The notes under the pieces: model-generated
Seen by the model: the letters and a program-made list of their open reading frames with translations, nothing else
What the model was told of the DNA's origin: nothing
Database searches by the model: none
Assembly: GCA_002293525.1 (NCBI GenBank)
Contig: DBDJ01000068.1
Location: 198,137-262,136, forward strand
Reading direction: 5' to 3'
DNA from: Lachnospiraceae bacterium UBA935
GTDB taxonomy: Bacteria > Bacillota > Clostridia > Lachnospirales > Lachnospiraceae
Length of the DNA: 64,000 bases
Made by a program: the position numbers and the translations under genes
Part shown: positions 39,602 through 48,782 of the stretch, one piece after another
Layout: every line of letters begins with the position of its first letter
How positions within the stretch are numbered: the stretch's first letter is position 1

Positions 39602-40589
39602 ATGGACAAATATATTTTAGACGGACAATATAGCAAATATCTGGAAATGATTGGTGTGAAGGTTGGCGAAGCCCTGAAGGAGGCTGGTGTGCCGGAGGAT
39701 CTGTTCAGCCACAAGAAGCCCGTGCTGGATGAAGCGGATTATTATGCTTTCATGGACGCGGTCGGGAAACAGGTTATAGATCCGAAGCTGCCGATAGCGT
39801 TAACTTCCGCTGATAACATCGAGAGCTTTTCCCCGCCTATCTTTGCGGCGTATTGCAGCAGGAACGGCAAGGTCTGCATGGAGCGACTCGGCGTATACAA
39901 GCGAATCATCGCTCCAATGCGCTATGAATTATCTGAGGCAGATGGTAAGCTGAAGCTTGTGATCGAGGCAAGCAAGGAAGAACTGACCATGCCACAGTTC
40001 CTTGTGGAAACGGAGATGGTGTTCATTATCAACATCATCAGAAAAGCGACAAAAAGTAATGTATCACCGGTTGAGGTTCTGATGCGGCATCCGGTTACAG
40101 ATAAGGAGTTCAAAGATTTCACGGGCTGCAAAGTAAAGAAGAGCGATGAGAATGCCCTGATCTTTACAGCTGAAGATATGGAGAAGCCTTTTGTCAGCTT
40201 CAATGAAGGAATGTGGGGTTTCTTTGAACCGGAGCTTCAGAAGAGACTATATGAAATGGAGAAGGATGATAGCTTTTGCGGCAAAAGTTAGAAGCGCACT
40301 GACGGAGCTTCTTCCGGTCGGAGGCGGTGCAGCTGATGATGTGGCCGAGAAGCTTGGGATCAGCAAGCGGACGCTTCAAAGGAAACTGGCCGAAGAGGAT
40401 ACTTCTTTCCAGAAGCAGCTGAACGGTGTGAGAGAATTGTTAGCGAAGCATTATATCAGGAATACGGATATGAGCACGGATGATATCGCATTCCTGCTTG
40501 GGTATCAGGAATTAAACTCATTCCTGCGGGCGTTTCGTATCTGGACGGGAATGAGTATCAGCGAGTATAAAAAGAAAAAGTTGAACTGA
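39602..40589 (+). pseudogene. AraC-family regulator, frameshifted
   Basis: The first frame (39602-40291) encodes an AraC N-terminal domain of the Arabinose_bd type, ending ELQKRLYEMEKDDSF before running into a stop. From about 40262 another frame gives AAKVRSALTELLPVGGGAAD, then the HTH pair ISKRTLQRKLAEE and IAFLLGYQELNSFLRAF to 40589. A single-base shift near 40260-40275 splits the protein. Such regulators often control the neighbouring dehydrogenase gene, which here is also dead. Confidence 0.85.
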
Positions 40590-40604
40590 AAGAAGTTGGT
40601 GAAG

Positions 40605-41872
40605 ATGAAAATGAAGTCAGCGAATTTCTCGTTTGATCATACCTGCCACGATGAATATCAGAAGGAAATGAACGAGGCGATAGAGCGTATCAAGGAAACG
40701 GAGGTTCATCTTGACCGGATCAGAGGGTGTATGGTCGGCGGAGCCGTTGGCGATGCGCTGGGTTATGCCGTAGAGTTCTGGGGCGAGGATCAGATCTTTG
40801 GAACATATGGGGAGAAAGGGATTACTGAATACAAGTTGGATGGCGTGTCAGGAAAGGCGTTGATTTCTGATGACACGCAGATGTCGCTGTTCACAGCGAA
40901 CGGTATTCTTGTTGGTAACACACGCGGAAACATGCGCGGGATTCAGGGATGGCCGAGGTCATACGTGGCAATGTCTTATCAGGATTGGCTCCGTACCCAG
41001 GAAATCTCTTTTGAGGCAAGCAGAAAGCAGACAAGGGGCAGTATGCCGGGACGCACATCCTGGCTGGCAGATGTGACTGAACTCTATTCACTCAGGGCAC
41101 CCGGACAGAGGACATCTTCAGAGGCGACAAGCACCTGAAGGAGCTTACGGACATCATTGATCTTGCCATAGAGTTATCGGAGAACGACCAGACTGATCTC
41201 GAAAACATCAATCGTATCGGCGAGGGCTGGGTAGCTGAAGAGGCGCTTGGGATAGCTCTTTACTGCTCGCTGAGACATCAGCATGATTTTTCTGCCGGTA
41301 TCATAGCATCGGTTAATCATAAAGGGGATAGTGATTCCACAGGAGCCGTTACCGGAAATATCCTTGGGTCGCTTCTCGGATTCGATGCGATCGAAGAGAA
41401 ATGGAAGACGAATCTGGAACTGATCGATGTGATCCTAGAGATGGCCGATGATCTCTGTCATGGATGTCAGATGCACGAGTTTGGGCACTATGAAGATCCG
41501 GTATGGACGCGGAAATATACCTATATGCAGTGGAAAGACGAAAAGCTCGATACGGCAGAAAAAACGCAGTTTATCACGGTACGCGGCGACATCACGAAAG
41601 ATCATGATGTTCAGGCCATAGTGAATGCCGCAAACACCAGTCTCTTAGGCGGAGGCGGAGTAGACGGTGCAATTCACAGAGCTGCCGGTCCGGAACTTCT
41701 GTCAGAATGTCGGCTGTTGAACGGATGTAAGACAGGCCAGGCGAAGATTACTAAGGCATATAAGCTTCCGTGCGAATACATTATCCATCCATACACCGGG
41801 ACCGCACTGGAACAGTGGAAAATCCAGCCTAAAGTTATTACAATCATCCCTTCATCAACCTCTTGGTATTAA
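40605..41872 (+). pseudogene. ADP-ribosylglycohydrolase-macrodomain fusion, broken
   Basis: N-terminal part: GCMVGGAVGDALGYAVEF and SDDTQMSLFTANG are the metal-binding motifs of ADP-ribosylglycohydrolases. Around 41100 the frame is lost with a stretch missing; it resumes as [20 protein letters not shown], continues through [20 protein letters not shown] (second metal site) and then a macrodomain: [20 protein letters not shown] and [19 protein letters not shown]. The macrodomain itself is cut after YIIHPY. The intact ancestor removed ADP-ribose with two different folds in one chain. Confidence 0.85.
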
Positions 41873-41888
41873 TCGAAATTTTCATCAC

Positions 41889-42809
41889 CTATTCTGAAGA
41901 TGATATGATTTGCAGATTCTCTTTATCTGATATATCAATTGAAAAAGCTATTTTTTTGAATTGGCTACGATAATATCCATCATCATCAAATTCGCTAACT
42001 GAGTGAGGTTTAAAATATCTGTATCCTATTGCAAGTTGTGTTTCCCAATATACATCATCAATAACATATAGAATTTGTGTATGGTCGCTGGAAATCGAAA
42101 AATCTAAAATATATAGTTCTGATATCTCGTCAGGACTTCCTATTGTATTCATAAATAACGTGGCTATTTCCAAAACTAATTCAAATTTTTCCTCTGTTGC
42201 CTCTCCATAATCCGGTTCTGTTGGAGGGCCAAATGAAATAGTACCTTCTCCTAATTTGTGATACCCTTCCTCTTGTAAGATTACTCTACATTCTTCAATG
42301 GTATCTGCATACCATCCGCGATAATCGTCTATATCGTTGCCATTCCAACTATTTTCAGATTTGGCGAGAATATGATATTGTTCAATTACTAGAGGCCCTC
42401 CAATCTCTTCTGCCCATGTCGGTACTTTGTGAACTAATAAAACGGCTATGTCATCATAATATCCCTCTGAACTGACACTTCTGTCCAGTACTTCTTTCGT
42501 ATAATATTCATATCCGATTACCTTATTTAATAAATGAAACTCCCAAGTGCGCTCCGCACGAAACCATGCTTTGGTATTAGCATATTCTTGAAGAGTATCT
42601 GAAATTCTTTCCTCAAGTACAATATTATCTCCTGTTATTTCCGTTTCTTCAGGAGATGATCCTTCTTTCATTTCCATATAATCATGATTCAATAAAGCAT
42701 CATCATTATGATTCGATACTTCCTCTTTATTGATCAATTGAGGGTTGGCACATGCCGAAACAAAAATATAAAAAATAATTATTATTACAATTTTTAACAT
42801 TTTAATCAT
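41889..42809 (-). CDS. Putative lipoprotein of unknown function
   Basis: From the ATG at 42809 the protein has a short hydrophobic segment (LKIVIIIIFYIFVSACAN) ending in the lipobox VSAC, so it would be lipid-anchored outside the membrane, about 306 residues. A longer in-frame start (ATG 42992 or GTG 42998, with AAAGGG) would add about 60 residues before the signal, which is unusual for a lipoprotein; the site is stronger there, so the choice is open. The mature part is acidic with no known motif. Its 3' end has an inverted partial copy at about 47085-47150, and a hairpin leader lies upstream. Confidence 0.65.
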   Translation of the reverse strand: MIKMLKIVIIIIFYIFVSACANPQLINKEEVSNHNDDALLNHDYMEMKEGSSPEETEITGDNIVLEERISDTLQEYANTKAWFRAERTWEFHLLNKVIGYEYYTKEVLDRSVSSEGYYDDIAVLLVHKVPTWAEEIGGPLVIEQYHILAKSENSWNGNDIDDYRGWYADTIEECRVILQEEGYHKLGEGTISFGPPTEPDYGEATEEKFELVLEIATLFMNTIGSPDEISELYILDFSISSDHTQILYVIDDVYWETQLAIGYRYFKPHSVSEFDDDGYYRSQFKKIAFSIDISDKENLQIISSSE

Positions 42810-43027
42810 AATTATATCATCCAATCTTATACTAATTGTATGCGAAAAAATATTTCCATTAATCGAATTACTTGGAGGATATATTTCAACGCCATCAAAA
42901 TAATGTTTACCGTCTGCTATTGCTATGATGAACATCGAATGTGCTTTCAGCACTTTCTTGGTATAAGAATTATCATTCTTACCTTTAATCATAATCACCC
43001 TTTAATTACTTAACATTTTGCAAGCAT

Positions 43028-43143
43028 GTCAAAACCCTGCACGAGAAGCACAATTTTCTCGTACAGGGTTTAGTACCGTAATTAATAACAATTTCCCTTG
43101 CTTCCCCAATTTCATATTTTACCACAATTTAAATATAATGCAA
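43028..43143 (-). ncRNA. Promoter plus hairpin leader/small RNA, copy A
   Basis: On the minus strand: TTGCAT (43143-43138), 16 bases, TGG + TAAAAT (extended -10, 43121-43116), then about 40 bases containing TTGGGGAAGCAAGGGAA, then a 15-bp stem (AACCCTGTACGAGAA with TTCTCGTGCAGGGTT) and TTTT. The transcript would be about 80 bases if it ends there, or the leader of the lipoprotein gene if read-through occurs. A diverged copy lies inverted at 46171. Confidence 0.6.
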
Positions 43144-43174
43144 CAATAAAAACATATTATTTGAAATAAATATT

Positions 43175-43453
43175 ATGAGGACACCTCTGTCAGACTGGAA
43201 AACCGGCCGAAGTTGTCCTAAGTCAGACAAGCTGTATGTGTTAGCCCGTTATTTCGGGGTAGATATTGAATTTTTTTTAGAAGACAAGGAGCGAACAGTG
43301 CGTAAGAGGGAAGATTCTGATAAAACCAAGCGCAAGATAGCGCCTGTCGGTGAAGTTACTTCAAATAATTATAAAAGCTGCAGACAAACGGGGACAGGCA
43401 ATATCCCAAGGAGTAATGACCCGCGCATGATAACGTCCATCTTTGGCAATTAG
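43175..43453 (+). pseudogene. XRE regulator fragment
   Basis: Reads LSDWKTGRSCPKSDKLYVLA then RYFGVDIEFFLEDKE, the second half of an XRE helix-turn-helix domain and its linker. The first helices are missing and the tail is low-complexity. No ribosome-binding site of note. Confidence 0.6.
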
Positions 43454-43739
43454 AAATGATGATGACTCGGGAGGACTGGCCTGGAAATGGAAAGAATACT
43501 CAGCAATAATCATGGACTTCCCCGGTATTTCCGAAAAGTCCGCTCTCGACGATGAACATAATAAATTTTATTGATATTACCGATTTGGAAATTGAAGTTA
43601 ATTAATAAGGTAGTCGAAAGAAGGTGATAAGAATGGTTATTATTGAGCCTTTGTGGAAATTAAGAGAAACGCACCTAAACCCTCTTACATATATATTTTA
43701 AATATTGATATTAACATGCACCAATCTTTGATATAATAA

Positions 43740-43841
43740 GAGTAACGGCACAATTACCGTATCGGTAACAAAGATTTATCTGATTATGATATTACAGATT
43801 ATGATATTACAGATAGAGCCGATAAAGAAAATACTGAATAG
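43740..43841 (+). pseudogene. C-terminal coding fragment with 15-bp duplication
   Basis: A short open stretch ends in LSDYDITDYDITDRADKENTE and TAG at 43839-43841. The bases GATTATGATATTACA occur twice in a row (43782-43796, 43797-43811), duplicating five codons in frame. The rest of 43454-43896 holds only short broken frames. Confidence 0.35.
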
Positions 43842-43896
43842 GTGATAAATAAATTTATTAAAATTATAATAGACAGGGTTAGAATCAGGTGAAACT

Positions 43897-44349
43897 ATGA
43901 GAGTAATCAACTATTTTGAAAGCGATAGAAAAGAGCACTGGCTTAACGAGATCAAGAAAGGCGACTGGGGAGCAGCCGGATTTCTGCACGAACTACTGAG
44001 CAAGGGAACATTCTTTGAAGCCACAGGGGAAAAGTCAAGGGTTCTGTTGCTTACGGATGGCGATGAACTGATATCATTTTGCACATATGCAGAAAAGGAT
44101 GACATCCAGCCTACAGATATTACTCCGTGGATGGGATTTGTATATACCTTTCCAGTACACAGGGGGCATCATTATGTGAGGCTCTTGCTGGAAGAGATAG
44201 AAAGGCTTGCAAGAAAAGAAGGAATATCAGAAGTCTTTATCTCGACAAACCAAATCGGACTCTATGAGAAATATGGTTGTGAGTTCAAAACAGAGATGAA
44301 GGACATGAATGGAGAACTATCCAGGGTCTATGTAAAGAAGATTACTTAG
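43897..44349 (+). CDS. GNAT-family N-acetyltransferase
   Basis: 150 residues. Motif A region VYTFPVHRGHHYVRLLLEEI (about 88-107) binds acetyl-CoA, followed by FISTNQIGLYEKYGCEF, the GNAT ending. The start ATG has AGGTG upstream. Substrate unknown. It is one of the few intact genes in the decay zone and has no operon partner. Confidence 0.85.
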   Translation: MRVINYFESDRKEHWLNEIKKGDWGAAGFLHELLSKGTFFEATGEKSRVLLLTDGDELISFCTYAEKDDIQPTDITPWMGFVYTFPVHRGHHYVRLLLEEIERLARKEGISEVFISTNQIGLYEKYGCEFKTEMKDMNGELSRVYVKKIT

Positions 44350-44584
44350 AGCACAGAATATCACGCCGTTTTGTGAGAAATGAAATTGCTATTTGATTCT
44401 GGGAAGGTTATTATCCGAATGAGGAGATGATGAGATGATAGTGACGATTGGAATTTGCTTCAACTGGAGGGCGTAAATTATTCTGTGTCCGATGAAGATC
44501 GAATCCTTCCGATTTGAATCAGATATGTAAAATATATTTTAATTTGTTGCACTAATCTAAAGATTCTTTTAGGAGAATGAAAAA

Positions 44585-44908
44585 ATGACTGCCGAAGAAT
44601 GGTTTTCCGTTTTTGCTGAAAGATACGGGGATGACTTCAATTGGGAGATAATCCCTTTTTCAAAACATTCTTTCGTTGATGAGTTAAAAAAAGAGTTGGG
44701 GGATAAAGCACATAACACATCAATCTGTTCAATAGCAAAATGCTACTCCAAAGATGATGTTCTGTTTTTGTTTGATGGCAAATACAGGATATATCATTTA
44801 ACATATTCTCATAATAATCTGGAAGGATGGCCACGCTATAAAGAATTTAGTGACCTGTCTTCAGCTATGAAATTTATTGAAAAAGAATATGTTGAAGAAT
44901 ACAAATAG
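44585..44908 (+). CDS. Small hypothetical protein
   Basis: 107 residues, soluble, no motif recognised; features include FSVFAERYGDDFNWEIIPFS and the ending MKFIEKEYVEEYK. RBS AGGAG is well placed. Size and composition recall immunity-type proteins, but nothing proves that. A 15-base direct repeat (44955-44969 and 44972-44986) lies just downstream. Confidence 0.65.
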   Translation: MTAEEWFSVFAERYGDDFNWEIIPFSKHSFVDELKKELGDKAHNTSICSIAKCYSKDDVLFLFDGKYRIYHLTYSHNNLEGWPRYKEFSDLSSAMKFIEKEYVEEYK

Positions 44909-44954
44909 GCAGAAGACAGCAGAGAATAAGTTCAGCATAATCGCTCATAGGAAA

Positions 44955-44986
44955 TGAGCAAACAAATTTACGGAGCAAACAAATTT
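44955..44986. repeat. 15-bp direct repeat
   Basis: GAGCAAACAAATTTA occurs at 44955-44969 and again at 44972-44986, two bases apart, between two small genes. Confidence 0.9.
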
Positions 44987-45014
44987 AATTTGTTTTGGAT
45001 GGGGATTATGGAAG

Positions 45015-45710
45015 ATGATCGATAAAAGCAAATACGAAGTTATGGGGCCGTCTGATGGGCCCTGGCTTAAAAGATACATTGGCGATGAAGAATGCGTAAT
45101 CATCCCGGAGGAATTCATAAGAATCAGTCCGCGTGCATTTGCGGGTAAAGGCGGAGTCAAAAAAGTTATTATTCCCGGTACGGTTGCTTGTATTGCGCAC
45201 GATGCGTTTAACGGAATGCCGGATCTTGAGTATGTTGAACTTAATGAAGGCATCAACGAGATCGAGTTTGGCACATTTCTTAAGTGTGCATCATTAAAGG
45301 AAATAAAACTTCCTGATTCATTAAAGAAACTGGAAAACGGTGCTTTCGGTTATTGCAGCAGTCTCGAAAAGATTGAATTCGGAAAAAAGCTAAGGGTTTT
45401 GCAAAGAGGGATGTTTTCAAATTGCAGCAGCCTGAAGACCATCACCATTCCGTCAACCATTCATACATTCAGAAGCATGATATTTACACAGATGGATAAT
45501 CTGGAGAGCATCACGTTTGAAGGGACCCCCAAAACAATGACGCAGCAAATAGCTTTGTGCTGTCCAAAACTTACGAATGTTTCATTTCCGGATTATTTTG
45601 AAGACCTGAATAAAGCCCTGTTCTGGGACTGTCCTAATTTGCTATATCTGACTGTTGGAGGCAAAAGATATCCACTGACACCGGATCCGCTGACGCAGGA
45701 AAGCGAATGA
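45015..45710 (+). CDS. BspA-type leucine-rich-repeat protein
   Basis: 231 residues made mostly of LRR_5 repeats of about 23 residues: FAGKGGVKKVIIPGTVACIA, FLKCASLKEIKLPDSLKKLE, FGYCSSLEKIEFGKKLRVLQ and FSNCSSLKTITIPSTIHTFR. No signal peptide or anchor is seen, so this copy is probably cytoplasmic, unlike the large secreted BspA proteins. Function unknown, likely protein binding. Confidence 0.85.
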   Translation: MIDKSKYEVMGPSDGPWLKRYIGDEECVIIPEEFIRISPRAFAGKGGVKKVIIPGTVACIAHDAFNGMPDLEYVELNEGINEIEFGTFLKCASLKEIKLPDSLKKLENGAFGYCSSLEKIEFGKKLRVLQRGMFSNCSSLKTITIPSTIHTFRSMIFTQMDNLESITFEGTPKTMTQQIALCCPKLTNVSFPDYFEDLNKALFWDCPNLLYLTVGGKRYPLTPDPLTQESE

Positions 45711-45739
45711 ATATAAAATTATAATTTAGAGGGATAACC

Positions 45740-46112
45740 ATGTTTTATGATGAGTTTGAGGCAATTATTAATGATGTAAGAAACAGCGAGCTGAGCGGCG
45801 AAAAATTGGCGGACACTGTGATGTACCTGACAGAAGTGAAAGAACTCATAGAATCAGCCTTCAGGGAGTCAGGGCTGCGGAAACAGATTTCCAAAGCTGC
45901 TTTCTGCCACCAGGATATTCATGAAATAGATGCTCTGATGCTTCCTCAGTGAACATGTTCATCAGGTTCTGGAAGAATACTATGCAGCCCACGTGGGATG
46001 GTACTTGTCGGAAGAATGCTTTGCTGCTCCGCCGTCGCTGCCGGTTAAATACAATATCGTAACAGACAGTATCTGGACTGAGGGCATGTGGAAGCCGTTG
46101 CAGTGGCGTTAG
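45740..46112 (+). pseudogene. Frameshifted small gene
   Basis: The frame from ATG 45740 stops at 45952; another frame continues at once as SEHVHQVLEEYYAAHVGWYL through a Trp-rich end (DSIWTEGMWKPLQWR) and stops at 46110-46112. Joined, they make a protein of about 123 residues. Family not recognised. A sequencing or real frameshift near 45945 is equally consistent. Confidence 0.55.
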
Positions 46113-46170
46113 AGTTTAACGAGAAGCAGGTAATTATTAAAATAAATTTAAAGCAATTTCTATTTCATTG

Positions 46171-46288
46171 TTGCATTATTTAAAAACTGTGGTAAAATAT
46201 AATAATTGGGGAAGCAAAAGGGAATTGCTAATAATGGTATTAGAACCCTGTGTGAGAGATTAACGCTTCTCATGCAGGGTTTTTCCTA
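46171..46288 (+). ncRNA. Promoter plus hairpin leader/small RNA, copy B
   Basis: TTGCAT (46171-46176), 16 bases, TGG + TAAAAT (46193-46198), then ATTGGGGAAGCAAAAGGGAA, then a hairpin 46244-46279 followed by TTTTT. Compared with copy A the stem has C-G changed to U-A and extra G-U pairs, so pairing is kept while bases differ. Confidence 0.6.
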
Positions 46289-46289
46289 T

Positions 46290-47388
46290 ATATTAAGAAA
46301 TGTTATGTAATAAAAATACGATAACAATTATAATAATAACTATTAAACTTGTAATTTTGCCATGATTGGAGATGAATCAGATAACTGAACCCCGTGAAAT
46401 AAGCAGCCATGTATGAAAATAAAGCGATGCCGTTAAAGGCAGGACAGTCCGGCACGTCAGTAAGAATACTTAAAGAAAAATGAGGAAAAGATGCTGATGA
46501 TAAAGAGAAATGATGCAGAAAATGAAAAGAACGGGCCGGAAGAAAGCGGGACATAGGCCCTGTTTTTTGACGAGCTGATGGAAATATGGCCGCCCGAAGC
46601 TTGGCAATGATGTTTATGAGGGAATATCCTTATAACCGGGCAATCCCTGTCAGCAGGTTCCGGACCATACAGGGCATCAGCGGGAGCCGGTTTCGGTTCT
46701 GCTTCCGGTGATAGACTGCCTATCCGTTCACAGCGAGTTTACCACATATATAAGGCGGGATGCCCTGTCCATCCGGGCAGAGGAGCTGGAAGTGATAAGC
46801 CGGGAACGGTAAAAGGCAGATGGCAGGCAAGCAAGATTAACATAAGCGATTCAGAGAAACCGGAAAAGGAGAAGCACATGAGCGTAAAAATAGGGGCCGT
46901 AGGCCTGATAGTACTGACAGAGCGCCTGCTGGATATGTCAGCAGAAAAAATGGCACTATATGCGGCAACAACAATGACTGATAAGATCATAGAGGGAGGA
47001 GCAGCACCAGACGGCCATTCTTGAACAGAAGACGGTATACCGGATGACCTGTTATTGTCAGTCAGTTCTTTTGTAAACCGTGCTTTTTCAATTGATAATC
47101 AGATAAAGAGAATCTACAAATTATATTGTCTCCAGAATAGGGTACTTTTGCGGGGAAGTATGATTGTAATAACTTTAGAGTAGGGCGGAGAGAAATATTT
47201 GATACTAGATGTAAACGACAATATAGAAGACGTAGAACCTTATCTGAAGTAGACAAGTGGTAAATTATTAAACAGCAAAGTACAAGATAAACTTTTTATA
47301 CAATTTTTGGATTTATAATGTCTATTTTTGGCAATATATAGACAAAACCGTAGAATTTATTTATTATTATCCTGAAAGGGGTTTTACT
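46290..47388. other. Degenerate stretch without intact genes
   Basis: Only short frames, none with site and family support. At 47081-47150 the + strand reads like the inverted 3' end of the lipoprotein gene at 41889 (about 60 matched bases, GCTTTTTCAATTGATA at its start). With copy B of the leader at the left end, the stretch looks like a gutted second copy of leader plus lipoprotein gene. An amphipathic frame near 46878-47023 has no recognised family. Confidence 0.5.
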
Positions 47389-48153
47389 ATGCCATCAAGA
47401 ATTATTGTAGGTATCTGTGATGATGATATAAAAGTATGCGAACTGCTTTCAAATGCATTAGAGCAGTGTGAAAAAATAATGCGGGTAAGAATAGATAGTA
47501 AAATATATTATACAGGAGAGAAACTTTTAGAGGATTTATCAAGAGGTGATTATTTTGATATCTTATTCTTGGATGTCCAATTAAAAAGTATTGATGGACT
47601 ACGAGTTGCTCTCAAAATGCGTTGGAGCTTACATCACAATTTTACGCATATTTATTATATAACTGCTTATCGACAAGATATAAGAAAGGTTTTACGCACA
47701 AGGCCGATGGATATAATACCTAAGCCGATCAAGTTTAAGGATATAAATAATGCTTTGCAAATGAGTATAAAACTTATGAGCTTAACGGATTCAAAAGAGA
47801 AGTGTTTTGAGTATCAGATTCAAAGTACCCATTATAAAGTTCCGATCAAAGATATACTTTATTTTAAGAAAAGTAACAATAAGATATTGATTGTTACAAA
47901 AAATAAAAATCAAGAATTCTATTCTACTATTGAAAAAATACATAAAGAATTGAAAGAATATGATTTCGTCTATACTGACCGATCTTACCTAGTCAATTTT
48001 TCTTATATAGAGAGCTTCAGCGGGAACGAATTGAAATTGTACGGTTTGTCGGAATCTTTGCCAGTTGCCAGAGCCAGATACGCAGGGCTGTTTAAAAAGT
48101 GGACGTTATGTTTGTCAAAAAGAAATGTAGATAATAAATACTCATCTATCTAA
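47389..48153 (+). CDS. LytTR-family response regulator (AgrA-like)
   Basis: 254 residues. Receiver domain with acidic pair DDD near residue 12, phospho-acceptor aspartate in LFLDVQL (about residue 63) and lysine in IPKPIKF; then a LytTR DNA-binding domain (VPIKDILYFKKSNNKILIVT to the end). It would be phosphorylated by the kinase at 48783 and drive the agrD promoters. RBS AAAGGGG. Its place ahead of two AgrD-like peptides identifies an agr-type circuit. Confidence 0.9.
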   Translation: MPSRIIVGICDDDIKVCELLSNALEQCEKIMRVRIDSKIYYTGEKLLEDLSRGDYFDILFLDVQLKSIDGLRVALKMRWSLHHNFTHIYYITAYRQDIRKVLRTRPMDIIPKPIKFKDINNALQMSIKLMSLTDSKEKCFEYQIQSTHYKVPIKDILYFKKSNNKILIVTKNKNQEFYSTIEKIHKELKEYDFVYTDRSYLVNFSYIESFSGNELKLYGLSESLPVARARYAGLFKKWTLCLSKRNVDNKYSSI

Positions 48154-48259
48154 ACATATTGCAGGCTGAAATGGAAGAAATATTGAATAGGCTATTATTA
48201 GCTTAACGTGCTGGTTAATATAATAGATTTTAAAAATCAAAAAACATGGAGGTAATATC

Positions 48260-48406
48260 ATGAAAACAGTATCATCACAGTTTTATAATGTTGTATCAAA
48301 GGCAGCATTTACAGTGACAAAAATCAATGTGAATTCATATAACGTAAGTAAAACACAAAAATTAAGCATAAGTATGATGGAAAAGTTTAAGATTATAATT
48401 TTTTAA
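48260..48406 (+). CDS. AgrD-like peptide, cysteine lost
   Basis: 48 residues: the amphipathic leader MKTVSSQFYNVVSKAAFTVT matches that of the next gene, but the core reads NVNSYNVSKTQKL where a cysteine and a QPxxP motif are expected. It has a strong GGAGG site. Without the cysteine it cannot form a thiolactone, so it is a decayed or repurposed copy. Confidence 0.7.
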   Translation: MKTVSSQFYNVVSKAAFTVTKINVNSYNVSKTQKLSISMMEKFKIIIF

Positions 48407-48478
48407 AATCTAAGGCTTTAGCCTTAATTTTGTGTTTCATATAAAATTATTATTATTGGTAGGATATAAGGAGGTAGT

Positions 48479-48625
48479 ATGAAAAAAGTATCATCACAAT
48501 TTTATAAGATTTTATCGAAGGCGGCTGTTACAGTCACAAAAGCCAATGTAAACTCATGGTGTTTAGTTTATGGATTTCAGCCCAGACTGCCAGAAGGTTC
48601 CGATAAGTTGAAGAAAAATTTATAG
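48479..48625 (+). CDS. agrD: AgrD-like cyclic lactone autoinducer precursor
   Basis: 48 residues. N-terminal amphipathic helix MKKVSSQFYKILSKAAVTVT, core NVNSWCLVYGF, then QPRLPEGSDKLKKNL, the conserved acidic/basic tail with the QPxxP motif of clostridial AgrD. By analogy the mature signal would be a thiolactone between the cysteine and the residue before QP; this is inference. RBS AAGGAGG at good spacing. No AgrB peptidase, needed to cut and cyclise it, is seen in the cluster. Confidence 0.85.
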   Translation: MKKVSSQFYKILSKAAVTVTKANVNSWCLVYGFQPRLPEGSDKLKKNL

Positions 48626-48782
48626 GAATCAGTAAAAAAGAAATAAAATGAAGATAAAACAATTGAGGCAAAGTTTGATATCAATCACGTTTACTTGCTA
48701 TCTAACGGATGCTTTTGTTATGTGTACTCATTTGTGTTCATTTATCTATTATGTATAGTGAATTGAGCCAAGAGGGAGATGA

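Noticed and set aside
46303..47023. Small frames in the degenerate stretch as genes
   Set aside because: No family resemblance and no consistent site-frame-stop pattern; the composition looks like decayed sequence.
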